Counted from the first letter of the stretch, positions 9,417-18,660 are shown. The stretch is DNA of 64,000 bases from Methylococcales bacterium (GCA_028707085.1 JAQTUW010000001.1:121030-185029), one strand, 5' to 3'. The notes: generated by a model from the letters alone, not told the origin. Translations and numbers: made by a program.

Positions 9417-10889
9417 ATGTCGGATATTATCCAGTTACTGACTGTCGAGAACAGCGCCAGCCGCAGCAAAAGGCCGGCGCGGCAGCATATGTCCTTTTTG
9501 CTGCTGGTGGCCAATCTGGCCTACCAGAAACAGGTGGACATCGTCTGGTCGGGCAACGACGGCGTCTGGCGAACCCTGCCCGCCAAATATCTCACCGACA
9601 GGGGAGACGGCCACGAATACTGGCAGGCCGGGATCACCCTGTGCGGCGAAGCGGACGCACCGCTGCCCGGCGTCATCCGCTTCGCCGCGCGTCTGCGCTG
9701 TCTGGATCAGGAATACTGGGACAACAATCAGGACGAAAACTATACCTGCCTGCCCAACACCGGGGTTATGCTGGCTTGGCCGCTGGCGGTACAAAACCTC
9801 AGCTTCGACAGAACGCTGGCGGATGGCCAGCACTGGCTGAACCTGAAGATTGCCGTCAACAACTGGTTTGCCGCGGAGAATGTGGTCGTGCACTGGACGA
9901 CGGATAACTGGCTGCACGTCCATCAAGCCCATTGTCGGCCCGGCAGACAGGGCAGACGCAGTAGCACCCGGATCTGGACGGCGCGGCTGCATGCCGGCGA
10001 GGCTTTCCGGCTGCAGTACGCCATCTGCTGCGAAAACCCGCTACAGGAAGTCTGGGATAACAATGCCGGCCAGGACTATGTCCTCAGCCGCCGGCCGCTG
10101 AAAGTGCTGATCCTCAATCTGCACTGCTATCAGGAAGACCGCCAGGACGAAAAGTTCAGCCTGATCGCCAGAGTCATAGACGAACAGGCGGTAGACGTGG
10201 TCTGCTTTCAGGAAGTCGCCGAACACTGGAATGACGGTCAGGGCGACTGGCTGTCCAACGCCGCCCATATCATCAACCAGCGCCTCAGCCAGCCTTTCAA
10301 TCTGTACACCGACTGGTCGCACATCGGTTTCGGACGTTACCGCGAAGGGGTGGCCATCCTCAGTCGCCATGCCCTGCTCGACAGCCAGTCCCGCTATGTT
10401 TCGGACAACGCAGACATCCACAGCATTCATTCCCGCAAGGTGGTGATGGTCGGCATCGATCCGCCCTACATGGGGCCGGTCAACATATTTTCCGCGCATC
10501 TAAGCTGGTGGGAAGACGGATTCCGGGAACAGTTCCAGCGGCTGTGCGAATGGGCGGACAGCCTGCGAACCACCGCGCCCGGCGCGACCCTGCTGTGCGG
10601 CGACTTCAACATCACCGCCGGTTCGGCGGGCTACCGGCAGGTGGTGGAGGCAAACCGGTACGACGACCAGTATCTGGCCGTCAACGCCCAGGGCCTGTTT
10701 GAAAACATCTTTCGGATCGACGACCCGCACTGGCGCGATTATCCGGCGGACGATTACCGCATCGATTATATTTTCATGAACAGAGACAGCACCTTGCGCG
10801 CCGTCGCCGCCAGAGTGCTGTTCACGGAATGGGATTACGGTCAGGTATCCGATCATTGCGGCTATCTGATGACATTTGAACCGCAATAA
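9417..10889 (+). CDS. Two CBM21-like modules fused to an endonuclease/exonuclease/phosphatase domain
   Basis: 490-residue protein without a signal peptide or membrane segment. The first 225 residues are beta-rich and carry the same short motif twice: EYWDNNQDENY at 99-109 and EVWDNNAGQDY at 211-221. This WDNNxxxxY form is the hallmark of CBM21 starch/glycogen-binding modules, including the glycogen-targeting subunits of eukaryotic PP1. From about 228 to 490 there is an EEP-fold (DNase I-like) domain with FQEV (Glu266), SAHLSWW (His361), GDFNIT (Asp396, Asn398), RIDYIF (Asp450) and SDHCGY (Asp479-His480), so the metal-binding and catalytic set looks complete. EEP enzymes cut phosphodiester or phosphoester bonds in nucleic acids, phosphoinositides or sphingolipids. 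A PLD-family gene follows after 17 bases. The fusion suggests targeting of a hydrolase to a polymer; the substrate is unknown. Confidence 0.75.
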   Translation: MSDIIQLLTVENSASRSKRPARQHMSFLLLVANLAYQKQVDIVWSGNDGVWRTLPAKYLTDRGDGHEYWQAGITLCGEADAPLPGVIRFAARLRCLDQEYWDNNQDENYTCLPNTGVMLAWPLAVQNLSFDRTLADGQHWLNLKIAVNNWFAAENVVVHWTTDNWLHVHQAHCRPGRQGRRSSTRIWTARLHAGEAFRLQYAICCENPLQEVWDNNAGQDYVLSRRPLKVLILNLHCYQEDRQDEKFSLIARVIDEQAVDVVCFQEVAEHWNDGQGDWLSNAAHIINQRLSQPFNLYTDWSHIGFGRYREGVAILSRHALLDSQSRYVSDNADIHSIHSRKVVMVGIDPPYMGPVNIFSAHLSWWEDGFREQFQRLCEWADSLRTTAPGATLLCGDFNITAGSAGYRQVVEANRYDDQYLAVNAQGLFENIFRIDDPHWRDYPADDYRIDYIFMNRDSTLRAVAARVLFTEWDYGQVSDHCGYLMTFEPQ

Positions 10890-10906
10890 AGGCTTTACAC
10901 AGCACC

Positions 10907-12499
10907 ATGCAAGTAGCAGAACAGTATGCAAGACCGGTTTTTGCCCGGCTGGGCGGATATTTTCAACGCAGCAACGACTTTAAGGAAGTTTTCGATATCC
11001 GCTGGGGCAGGATCGAATTCGATCTCAACTACGGCATGTCGGCCAATTTAAAAGTCATTTTAAAAGTCTACCGGGACAATCTTTGCGAGACCTTCATCAC
11101 CGATACCGATCCCTACGACATTCAGTGGAACAGCCACAAACGCGGCACCCGCGATTTTTACATCCATTTCGATTCCCGGCATTTCGGCAAAATCAATTGC
11201 GTCAAGTTCGCCTTTATCGTACATATCGGCGAACATTCCATAGCCTCGCGACAGGAATATATCTTCATGGACTGGCATCAGCTCCAGGACGATCGCCCGC
11301 AGCAGCGAACCGTCAGCGCCGAACACGCCACGCCCAACCATTACCGCAGCCATGAACTGAATCCGCAGCAACTGCAAGGCGACGTGGACTGGTACAACCA
11401 CCATTTCGAATCGCTTAACCTCACGCCCAAATTTACCAAGGGCCAGCAATATCATCCCTACCATCCCAAACGCTATATCCACGACCACATCGACAAGGTC
11501 ATCGCCGGCAAGCACGCCGACCCGCACCGCCTGTGCACCATCAAGGTCAGTGTGGACTGCATAGACGATCACGACTTCATCAACCATCTGCTGCACGCCC
11601 ATCAGCAGCAGGTGCTGGTGCAATGCATCGTCGATTGGCGGAAAATGACCCTGACCAACAGCCATACCTACGCCCGGCTCAAACGTTCGGGCGTCGAGCT
11701 GCTGGGGGTATTCTGCACCCCCAAGCATCATCTGATAGAAGTCGAACCGGACATGCACACCAAATTCATCATTTTTAACGACGAAGACGCCATCATCGGT
11801 TCCTTCAACATCACTTTCGACCGCTGGTGGGCAAACTGGGAATCCGGCATGACCTTTCATTCACAGGGCGTGTGCCGGCTGCTGGACAATATCTTTCAGA
11901 GCCAGCGCGGCGGGCTGGTGCAAAAATACGGCGTCGATCCGCTCAGTCCCTTCAATCTGCTCTACACCTTCGGCCGGCAGACCATGGCCAACGGCAAGGT
12001 TTACCGCCCGCATCACGCCATCCTGGCCGAAATCCACCGCGCCCGGCACAGCATCAAAATCTGTCTGTTTCTGATAGGCGATTTACTCGGCGATTACCAT
12101 GACAGCGTCATCAACGCCCTGATCCAGGCCGCGCAACGCGGTGTGGCCGTGCACGGCCTGTTCAACGGCCATTTGGCCAGACAGGGGCGGATCGGCGTGG
12201 AGCGCGCCATGCCCGAAGAACTGGAACGGCCGCTGCTGCCCGCCGTCCAGCGCCTCAAGGACGCCGGCATTCCGGTCGGACTGGTATACGGCCAGGACGA
12301 CCTGCCGGTGCCTTATTCGCCCATCCATTCCAAATATTGCGTGATAGACGACTACATTGTCATAGAAGGCAGTTTCAACTGGTACAACACCTCGGTGTTC
12401 TCCCACGATCTGGTCATCGTCGCCGCCAACCACGAAGTCGCCAAACCCTATCTATACGAATTCGACCAGATCCAGCGCGAGTTCAGAGTGTTTTATTGA
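10907..12499 (+). CDS. Phospholipase D-like protein with two HKD motifs and a beta-rich N-terminus
   Basis: 530-residue soluble protein. Residues 1-125 alternate short beta strands (for example GRIEFDLNYG, KVILKVYRD, CVKFAFIVHIG) and look like an immunoglobulin- or CBM-type sandwich, though I cannot name the family. Two PLD catalytic halves follow: HTKFIIFNDED with GSFN (His284, Lys286, Ser299, Asn301) and HSKYCVIDDY with GSFNW (His474, Lys476, Ser489, Asn491). Two HKD motifs in one chain are what a PLD active site needs. The superfamily includes phospholipases, nucleases and phosphatidyl-transferases; no signal peptide or membrane anchor is seen, which favours a cytoplasmic nuclease or phosphodiesterase. 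It starts 17 bases after the EEP gene with an AAAGG box, so the two are almost surely co-transcribed. Confidence 0.8.
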   Translation: MQVAEQYARPVFARLGGYFQRSNDFKEVFDIRWGRIEFDLNYGMSANLKVILKVYRDNLCETFITDTDPYDIQWNSHKRGTRDFYIHFDSRHFGKINCVKFAFIVHIGEHSIASRQEYIFMDWHQLQDDRPQQRTVSAEHATPNHYRSHELNPQQLQGDVDWYNHHFESLNLTPKFTKGQQYHPYHPKRYIHDHIDKVIAGKHADPHRLCTIKVSVDCIDDHDFINHLLHAHQQQVLVQCIVDWRKMTLTNSHTYARLKRSGVELLGVFCTPKHHLIEVEPDMHTKFIIFNDEDAIIGSFNITFDRWWANWESGMTFHSQGVCRLLDNIFQSQRGGLVQKYGVDPLSPFNLLYTFGRQTMANGKVYRPHHAILAEIHRARHSIKICLFLIGDLLGDYHDSVINALIQAAQRGVAVHGLFNGHLARQGRIGVERAMPEELERPLLPAVQRLKDAGIPVGLVYGQDDLPVPYSPIHSKYCVIDDYIVIEGSFNWYNTSVFSHDLVIVAANHEVAKPYLYEFDQIQREFRVFY

Positions 12500-12654
12500 T
12501 GCCGGCCGGCTTGGCAAGGTTAAACAAAAACGGCATGCCTCGCACATTCGCAGGACATAGCCGCCGATATATCGAACAAAATTTATCAGGATTTGCTAAG
12601 GTAGGTTCTTAAAAAATATTTTACCGGCTAGGATAGATGTGACCGGACAACCCC

Positions 12655-14538
12655 TTACTGCATGGCCTCCAGCGCATCCCATCTGGCGTAGGCTTTCGCC
12701 AGTTCCGCCTCGTAGCCCTGCAATTGAGCCAGCGCGGCGGAGGTGACATCCTGCGCCTGCTTGTAAAACTCCGGATCATTGATTCGGGCGGTCAGTTCGG
12801 CCTGCAGGTTTTCCAGTTCTTCGATCCGGGCCGGCAACCCTTCCAGCTCACGCTGTTCGTTAAAGCTCAGTTTTTTGGCCGGCGCGGATTTGGGCTTTTC
12901 CTTTTTGACGCTGACCGCCGCCGCTTTAACCGCTTCGCTGCGTTTGGTCTGTTCGGACAAGGCAAACCAGTCGGCGTAGCCGCCTATGTATTCATTGACC
13001 AGTCCGTCGCCTTCGAACACCATCACGCTGGTGACCACGTTATCCAGAAACGCCCGGTCGTGGCTGACCAATAACAGCGTACCCTGATAATCCACCAGCT
13101 TTTCCTCCAGTATTTCCAGGGTTTCCAGATCCAGGTCGTTGGTGGGTTCGTCCATCACGATCAGGTTGGCGGGCTTGGTGAACAGCCTGGCCAGCAGCAA
13201 ACGGTTTTTCTCGCCGCCGGACAGGCTTTTTACCGGCGACCGAGCCCGGGCCGGGGCAAACAGAAAATCCGCCAGATAGGACATCACATGGCGTTTGCCC
13301 TCCGGGGTATCGACAAATTCGCCGCCGTCCAGCACGGTGTCGGCCACCGAGATTTCCGGGTCTAGCTGTTCGCGCAATTGGTCGAAATAGGCGATTTGCA
13401 GATTGGTGCCCAGCTCCACCGTGCCGGCAGTAGGCTGCAATTGTCCCAGCAACAACTTCAGCAGAGTGGATTTGCCGGCACCATTGGCGCCGATCAGGCC
13501 GATTTTATCGCCGCGTTCGATGCGGGTGGAGAAGTTGCGGATAATGACTTTATCCTGATACTGGAAGCTGACATCGACCGCTTCAATCACCTTTTTCCCG
13601 GACGATTCGCCGGCGTTCAGTGACAGTTTGGCCGTACCCTGGCCATTACGGCGTTCGGCGCGTTCCTCCCGCAGCCTTTTCAGGGCTCGCACCCGGCCCT
13701 CGTTGCGAGTGCGGCGGGCCTTGACGCCCTGTCTGATCCAGACTTCCTCCCGGGCCAGCTTTTTGTCGAACTCGGCATTCTGATTGGCCTCGTCCTCCAG
13801 CACTGCCGCCTTGCGGCGCAGATAGTCCTGATAATCGCCCGGCCAGGAAGTGAGTTGGCCGCGATCCAGATCCAGAATTCGGGTGGCCAGTTTTTGCAGA
13901 AAGGCCCGGTCATGGGTGACGAACAGCACAGCGCCCTGAAAAGCCAGAATCTGTTCTTCCAGCCAGGCGATGCTTTCAAAATCCAGATGGTTGGTCGGTT
14001 CGTCCAGCAGCAGCACTTCCGGTTCTATCACCAGCGCTCGCGCCAGCGCCACCCGGCGTTTCCAACCGCCGGACAGGCTGCTGACCCTGACATCGGCCGG
14101 CAATTGCAGCTTGCTGAGCACGGCTTCCACCCGCTGTTCAAAAGCCCAGCCGTTCAGGGCTTCCAGCTTATGCTGCACATCGCCCAGTTCCTGTAACGAG
14201 GCTTCGCCGCCATCCATGTGCGCCAGCAGTTCGTGATAACGGACGATCAGTTTGCCCAGTTCCCCCAGGCCGCCGGCCACCGCATCGTAGATGCTGTCGT
14301 CGCCTTCCAGGTTGGGCGACTGTTCCAGCCAGGCCAGTCGCAATTCCGGCTGCCGCCAGATTTCGCCATGATCGGCGTGTATGTCGCCGGCGATGATTTT
14401 CATCAGCGTGGATTTGCCCTCGCCGTTGCGGCCCAGCAGGCCGACCCGTTCGCCGGCGTCGAGTTGAAAGGCGGCATTGTCCAGCAGAGCGTGCGTACCG
14501 AAAGCGATGGAAACATTGTTTAAGCGAATTAAGGGCAT
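12655..14538 (-). CDS. uup: ABC-F family ATPase Uup
   Basis: 627-residue protein with two ABC ATPase domains and no membrane part: Walker A loops GRNGEGKST (near residue 36) and GANGAGKST (near 346), ABC signatures LSGGWKRR and LSGGEKNR, and Walker B regions ending LLDEPTNHLD and VMDEPTNDLD. The C-terminal 80 residues, after a Lys/Pro-rich linker, form a coiled coil, the Uup-type DNA-binding tail. ABC-F proteins act on ribosomes or nucleic acids; E. coli Uup affects precise excision of transposons and responds to branched DNA. Its ATG lies inside the 3' end of the cinA-like gene (10-base overlap), so it is the third gene of an AEC permease-cinA-uup unit. Confidence 0.93.
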   Translation of the reverse strand: MPLIRLNNVSIAFGTHALLDNAAFQLDAGERVGLLGRNGEGKSTLMKIIAGDIHADHGEIWRQPELRLAWLEQSPNLEGDDSIYDAVAGGLGELGKLIVRYHELLAHMDGGEASLQELGDVQHKLEALNGWAFEQRVEAVLSKLQLPADVRVSSLSGGWKRRVALARALVIEPEVLLLDEPTNHLDFESIAWLEEQILAFQGAVLFVTHDRAFLQKLATRILDLDRGQLTSWPGDYQDYLRRKAAVLEDEANQNAEFDKKLAREEVWIRQGVKARRTRNEGRVRALKRLREERAERRNGQGTAKLSLNAGESSGKKVIEAVDVSFQYQDKVIIRNFSTRIERGDKIGLIGANGAGKSTLLKLLLGQLQPTAGTVELGTNLQIAYFDQLREQLDPEISVADTVLDGGEFVDTPEGKRHVMSYLADFLFAPARARSPVKSLSGGEKNRLLLARLFTKPANLIVMDEPTNDLDLETLEILEEKLVDYQGTLLLVSHDRAFLDNVVTSVMVFEGDGLVNEYIGGYADWFALSEQTKRSEAVKAAAVSVKKEKPKSAPAKKLSFNEQRELEGLPARIEELENLQAELTARINDPEFYKQAQDVTSAALAQLQGYEAELAKAYARWDALEAMQ

Positions 14539-15740
14539 TTGTCTTGTAAATATCGTCTGAGTAAGTCCAGCGCCAGCAAGGCGGCCTGGTTCTGTTTGCG
14601 AGTTTGTGCGCCGGCGACGCAGTGCCGGCTGCCGAACACGCCCTGCGGCGTGTATAAGGCATTATAAAGGACAATGGCGTCCTGCCGGTCGTCGGCGTCG
14701 CTGGCCAGCGGGTGATAAAGCTGCACCAGCGCCAGGCTGCTGGCCTTATCATCCGCCAGTTGCGCGGCCAGCGCCCGGGCAATATCCTGAGCCGAGTCCG
14801 CCGCCATGCCGGTCTGCCAGCTTTTGTCCATGCGGATATCCACGCTTAGCAGCCAGGGCTGATCCAGGCATTTAGCGGCAATCAGCCCGTGGCTGGCGGT
14901 TTCCATCACCGCCAAATCAAGCCGCCTGTGGCGCATGGCCTCGGCGATCACAGCCACCAGATCGCCCGGCTGCCGCTGCGGGTCGTCGATGGCGAACACA
15001 TAATTGCCGATCAGCGCCGCTACCCGCTCCACGCAATCCCGGCGCTCGGCTTCCGGAAAACCGGCCGGAAACAGCAGCTTGGTCTGCACCTCGTCCGCCG
15101 TGACCCTGAACCCCAGTTGTACGGCCGCCGGCAGCGGCCAGTCCGCCAAAGCCTGCTGTATCGCCGATTCGCCGACGCCTATGCTGCGCAGGGTGATCAG
15201 GGTGTCGGCCCGCAGCGTGAAACGCCGTTGCAAATCCGCCCTGACGGGCGCATCGAACATGGCCCGCATTTCCATGGGCACGCCGGGCAGAAATACAAAC
15301 CGGCAGCGCTGAAAGCGTAGTGCAAAGCCCGGCGCGGTGCCCAGCGGATTATCGATGCGCTGGGCACCGGCCGGCAGGTAAGCCTGTTTGCGGTTGGCGT
15401 CCGGCATCGGCCGGTCAAGGCGGGTAAAATACTGCTCGATCTGGCGCATGGCCTCGGCGTCGGGCTGCAATGCCAGGCCGCTGGCCAGACTCACCGCTTC
15501 AGCGGTCAGATCGTCCACGGTCGGCCCCAGGCCGCCGGTGCAGATACAGCAGTCGCAGCGTTGGGCGATTTCGCGGAACAGATTAGTCAGATCGGCCAGA
15601 TTATCGCCCACCGCCGTATGGCGGCTGATTCTAAAGCCCATCTCCACCAATTGCCGGGACAACCAGGCGGCGTTGCTGTCCACGATCTGGCCGCAAACCA
15701 GCTCCTCGCCCTGGGAAAAGATTTCCGCCACCGGCTTCAT
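14529..15740 (-). CDS. CinA-like protein with degenerate C-terminal deamidase domain
   Basis: 403-residue CinA-type protein. The N-terminal MoCF/COG1058 domain is clear: EIFSQGEELVCGQIVDSN at the start, TGGLGPTVDD at 68-77, and a FLPGVPMEM stretch later. The C-terminal half corresponds to the nicotinamide-nucleotide deamidase (PncC) domain, but where the family has a motif of the type ESCTGG this protein reads ETASHG, so the catalytic serine position appears to be threonine and the following glycine is lost. The deamidase half may be inactive or altered. The start at 15740 is fixed by an ATGA overlap with the AEC permease gene upstream; the longer frame runs antisense-like through that gene. 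CinA proteins salvage NMN and hydrolyse ADP-ribose in NAD recycling. Confidence 0.8.
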   Translation of the reverse strand: MKPVAEIFSQGEELVCGQIVDSNAAWLSRQLVEMGFRISRHTAVGDNLADLTNLFREIAQRCDCCICTGGLGPTVDDLTAEAVSLASGLALQPDAEAMRQIEQYFTRLDRPMPDANRKQAYLPAGAQRIDNPLGTAPGFALRFQRCRFVFLPGVPMEMRAMFDAPVRADLQRRFTLRADTLITLRSIGVGESAIQQALADWPLPAAVQLGFRVTADEVQTKLLFPAGFPEAERRDCVERVAALIGNYVFAIDDPQRQPGDLVAVIAEAMRHRRLDLAVMETASHGLIAAKCLDQPWLLSVDIRMDKSWQTGMAADSAQDIARALAAQLADDKASSLALVQLYHPLASDADDRQDAIVLYNALYTPQGVFGSRHCVAGAQTRKQNQAALLALDLLRRYLQDKCP

Positions 15741-16654
15741 AAGTACTGGCGCCAAAAGGGCAGGCTGAGCATGCTCAATGCGGTGGTAAAGGTTACCGCC
15801 ATGGCGTATAGCGAGCTGTCCAGTTTGTAGCGGTCGCACAGCACGATGCCCAGGGTCATGCTGGGCATGGCGATATCCAGAATCGCCGCCGCCTTGTTGC
15901 GGCTGGCCAGGGTCATATAAGTGGACAGCCACAGCGCCACTCCCGGACTCAGCAGCAGTTTGATCAGCGCCGCCGGCAGCACGAAAGGCAGATACCTGAA
16001 TTGCAGGGCGCGCCAGCTCAGAGCCATGCCCAACGAAAAAATCATCAGCGGCGCGACCGCCGCTGAACAGGTATGCATAAAGCCGCTTAGCCACGGCGGA
16101 GCCGAAACATGATTCAGGTTCAGCAGGATCGCCAGCAAGGCGGCCCAGAACGGCGGGGCGTTGAAAAACGCCAGAAAGGAGGCGGGCCTGGCGGTCGGAG
16201 CCGCTTCGCCGTAATGGCTGGCCAGCATGATGCCCAGCGTATACACCAGCGGCGTCGAGGCGAACAGATCGATCTGTATCACCACCGAACGCGCCCAGTC
16301 GCCGTAGGTCTGTTCCAGCACTGGCAAACCCAGATAAGTGATATTGCCGAATGAAGAGGCCAGTATCACAGCCCCCGCCCTGGCCGGACTCAAGTTAAGC
16401 AGCCGAGTGAGCAGCCAGCTAGCCGCCACGCACAGCAGGATGCTGCTTAAACCCATCAGGCTGTATTGCAGGGACTGCCAGCCTATCTCCGCCTGCCACA
16501 ATACTTCCAGCACCATCACCGGCAAAAAGAAATAAAACACCGAAGTAGTCAGCACCAGCCGAGTTTGCGCCAGGGACAGGCCGTTAGGGTTGAAAACAGG
16601 CCAGCAGGCCCCGCAGAGCATCAGTAGCGCCATCTGAATCAGGGTATTCTGCAT
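15737..16654 (-). CDS. AEC (auxin efflux carrier) family permease
   Basis: 305-residue integral membrane protein with about ten hydrophobic segments in two halves separated by a short polar loop near residue 165-175, the layout of the AEC/BASS-fold transporters. Conserved-looking features are the NPNGLS start region, SSFGNITYLGLPVL around residues 108-121 and MPSMTLGIVLCDRY near 265-278. Family members move small organic acids (malate, malonate) or auxin; the substrate here cannot be deduced. It is the first gene of a minus-strand unit with a cinA-like gene (ATGA overlap) and uup, and lies 7 bases downstream of an AraC-type regulator on the same strand, which may control it. Confidence 0.85.
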   Translation of the reverse strand: MQNTLIQMALLMLCGACWPVFNPNGLSLAQTRLVLTTSVFYFFLPVMVLEVLWQAEIGWQSLQYSLMGLSSILLCVAASWLLTRLLNLSPARAGAVILASSFGNITYLGLPVLEQTYGDWARSVVIQIDLFASTPLVYTLGIMLASHYGEAAPTARPASFLAFFNAPPFWAALLAILLNLNHVSAPPWLSGFMHTCSAAVAPLMIFSLGMALSWRALQFRYLPFVLPAALIKLLLSPGVALWLSTYMTLASRNKAAAILDIAMPSMTLGIVLCDRYKLDSSLYAMAVTFTTALSMLSLPFWRQYL

Positions 16655-16661
16655 GGCGGCA

Positions 16662-17672
16662 TCAGCGGCCGAACCGGGATTTCAATTCGCGCGGCGATAC
16701 CCCGAACCGCTGCCTGAACGCCCGGCTGAAATGCGATAAATCATTAAAACCCCGGCGGAAGGCGATCTCGGTAATGCGTAAACCGCCGTGTCGGCCATGC
16801 TGAATATCGCCATGGCAAAGCTCCAGGCGGCGCAACAGCACATAACGCATCAGCGACAGCTCTTCCCGGGCGAACAGGCTGTTGATGTAGCGCGGTGACA
16901 GGCTCACCATGGCGGCGATCATCTCGCTGTTCAGCAGCGGATTGGACAGATGCGGCTCGATGGCGGCCTTGACCCGCGTCAAAGTAGCCGCCTGGCCGAG
17001 CGAGACCGGCGAACCGGTCGGCGCGATAGCCGCCAGAGACCAGGCCAGCAGGTCTATGGACTGCTGGCTCAAATTGCGTAATTCGTCTGCTGTTAACCGC
17101 TCTATTTCCGCCGCCCATGAGCGCAGAAAACCGGACGCGACAGCGCCCATGCCGGCATGGCCGGCCATGCGCACTGCGGTACAAGCATCTGCCGGGCGGA
17201 AACGGTGCTTCAGGGCCGGCCGCGGAATCGCGAAAATCAGTTTTGAAAAATGGTCGGGGCAATGAATCCGGTGCGGGCGCATAGCGTCGTAAATCAGCAT
17301 GTCGCCCGGCTGTAGACTGGCTTCCCGGCCATCTTGCTGCAAATGGTATCGACCCGATAGCAGCACTACCGCAAAATAGGCGTCCTGGCCGCCGTGATCG
17401 GGGTCACCCGGCCTTTTTTCGATACTAATGGCGCTGGAATGGATGCTGGACAGTTGCAGGCCGGCCAGCGGGAAAATTTGGGTTTCGCTGTAAAAATCCT
17501 CATCGACCCTGGAGGTGATATCGATATTGGCGTAATTGCGGCAAATCATCTCGCGCAACCAGTCGCCCCGCTCGGCGGCGGGAATGTCCCGCGTTGAAAA
17601 CCTGATGGCGGCTGGCTTCATACCCCTAATCTGCTCATTTATATGCATCTGCTGTTTGCCTGAAGGCTTCAT
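16662..17672 (-). CDS. AraC-family transcriptional regulator
   Basis: About 336 residues with the start at 17672 (MKPSGKQQ); MHINEQ at 17648 and MKPAAIRF a little further in are also possible, and none has a strong ribosome site. The N-terminal two thirds resemble the AraC-binding-like ligand domain (a cupin) with LQPGDMLIYDAMRPH. The C-terminal 100 residues contain the two helix-turn-helix units of AraC/XylS proteins, ending in the signature FNDLSHFSRAFRQRFGVSPRE. It would bind DNA in response to an unknown small ligand. It precedes an AEC permease by 7 bases on the same strand and is divergent from a small membrane protein gene at 17800, so either could be its target. Confidence 0.88.
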   Translation of the reverse strand: MKPSGKQQMHINEQIRGMKPAAIRFSTRDIPAAERGDWLREMICRNYANIDITSRVDEDFYSETQIFPLAGLQLSSIHSSAISIEKRPGDPDHGGQDAYFAVVLLSGRYHLQQDGREASLQPGDMLIYDAMRPHRIHCPDHFSKLIFAIPRPALKHRFRPADACTAVRMAGHAGMGAVASGFLRSWAAEIERLTADELRNLSQQSIDLLAWSLAAIAPTGSPVSLGQAATLTRVKAAIEPHLSNPLLNSEMIAAMVSLSPRYINSLFAREELSLMRYVLLRRLELCHGDIQHGRHGGLRITEIAFRRGFNDLSHFSRAFRQRFGVSPRELKSRFGR

Positions 17673-17799
17673 GAAATAACCGTTACAGACAAAATTTTGC
17701 GCTGTACCGGCCAAGTATAAACCAAACCATTCAGCGATACTGCAAGCCGGATCATCGTTAACCGACTTGTCACAATCCATTTCAGCACAGGAGATTACT

Positions 17800-18240
17800 A
17801 TGGAAGCATTATTGAACAATACCGCGTCATGCATCGCATTGGCGGCCTCGGGCGTTTTTTTCATGGTCGGGCTGCTCACCGGCCTATGGAAATATCTGTG
17901 CATGCGGCGAAGCCCGCAGGCCCAGGCCCCGCATTATGTCAGCATCGCCCACCGCGCCGCGCTGATGTACGCATTTTCCGCGCAGTTACTGGCGGTTTTT
18001 GCGGCATGCAGCGCTTTTTCGGCCACGGTCAATATTCTGGCCGTGATTCCGCCCTTGCTGTTTTTTGGTGTCGCGCTGATGCACTATATACAGCTCGGGC
18101 GCTCCACGGATAGCAACAACAGCCTGCGCGACACGGCGGACAAGGCCGGAGCCTACCGGGTGCTGAACATGCTGGCCGCAGCCGAAATCGGCGGATTTTC
18201 TGTGCTGCTGCTCGGCTTCTTCGGCCGGCTGCTGAATTAG
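17800..18240 (+). CDS. Four-helix membrane protein of unknown function
   Basis: 146-residue predicted inner-membrane protein; an AGGAG box six bases before the ATG at 17800 decides the start over an in-frame ATG 11 codons upstream. Four hydrophobic stretches are visible (about residues 10-33, 51-75, 78-96 and 122-142). The loop after the first helix carries APHYVSIAHRAALMYAF, a well-conserved-looking motif with a His that I remember from uncharacterised proteobacterial membrane proteins. No catalytic signature was recognised; the size and four helices are reminiscent of the hydroxylaminobenzene mutase group, but I would not assign that activity. It is divergent from the AraC gene and convergent with the next small gene. 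Confidence 0.7.
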   Translation: MEALLNNTASCIALAASGVFFMVGLLTGLWKYLCMRRSPQAQAPHYVSIAHRAALMYAFSAQLLAVFAACSAFSATVNILAVIPPLLFFGVALMHYIQLGRSTDSNNSLRDTADKAGAYRVLNMLAAAEIGGFSVLLLGFFGRLLN

Positions 18241-18270
18241 GCGCAGGGTAGGGCTACGCCATCCCGCCGG

Positions 18271-18660
18271 CTAAAATGCGCACAGATCCCGAGCATGTTC
18301 GCTCATCGGTTCGGGCCGGCCCGCCGGCTCTATCAGCCACTGATAACGGATTTGCACGGATTGGCTGACCAGAAAGGCGCGTTCGACCAGATACACATGC
18401 TCGGCAATTGCGAGTACCCGCCAGCCCAGATCGGTGTATGTCGCCAGGTGTTTGCGGCCTAGTACTTCGTCCACTGTCCGATTATCGGCGCAGGGCAGGC
18501 CTTTCACAGTCTGTTCGGCAAATGCGTAATCATCGCCGGCATAACAATTCAGGGTCAGGGCTATCAGGGAAAGAACGGCAATTTCGGCGCAGGCCGTGGC
18601 CAGCCGCCGGCATGACATGTTCCGGCTTACGGATGATAAGGTTTGGGCCAAGGTAATCAT
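18271..18660 (-). CDS. Small exported protein of unknown function
   Basis: 129-residue protein with an N-terminal hydrophobic segment (about residues 24-38, EIAVLSLIALTLNCYA) that looks like an uncleaved anchor or a late signal peptide; cleavage after CYA is plausible. A GAGGAG box sits nine bases upstream of the ATG at 18660. The mature part has two cysteines (PCADN and the C-terminal DLCAF) that could form a disulfide. No family was recognised. It converges on the four-helix membrane protein gene with only 30 bases between them. Confidence 0.6.
   Translation of the reverse strand: MITLAQTLSSVSRNMSCRRLATACAEIAVLSLIALTLNCYAGDDYAFAEQTVKGLPCADNRTVDEVLGRKHLATYTDLGWRVLAIAEHVYLVERAFLVSQSVQIRYQWLIEPAGRPEPMSEHARDLCAF

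Noticed and set aside
9242-9514. Minus-strand open frame between rfbB and the EEP gene
   Set aside because: It overlaps the start of the well-supported plus-strand gene and shows no recognisable protein features.
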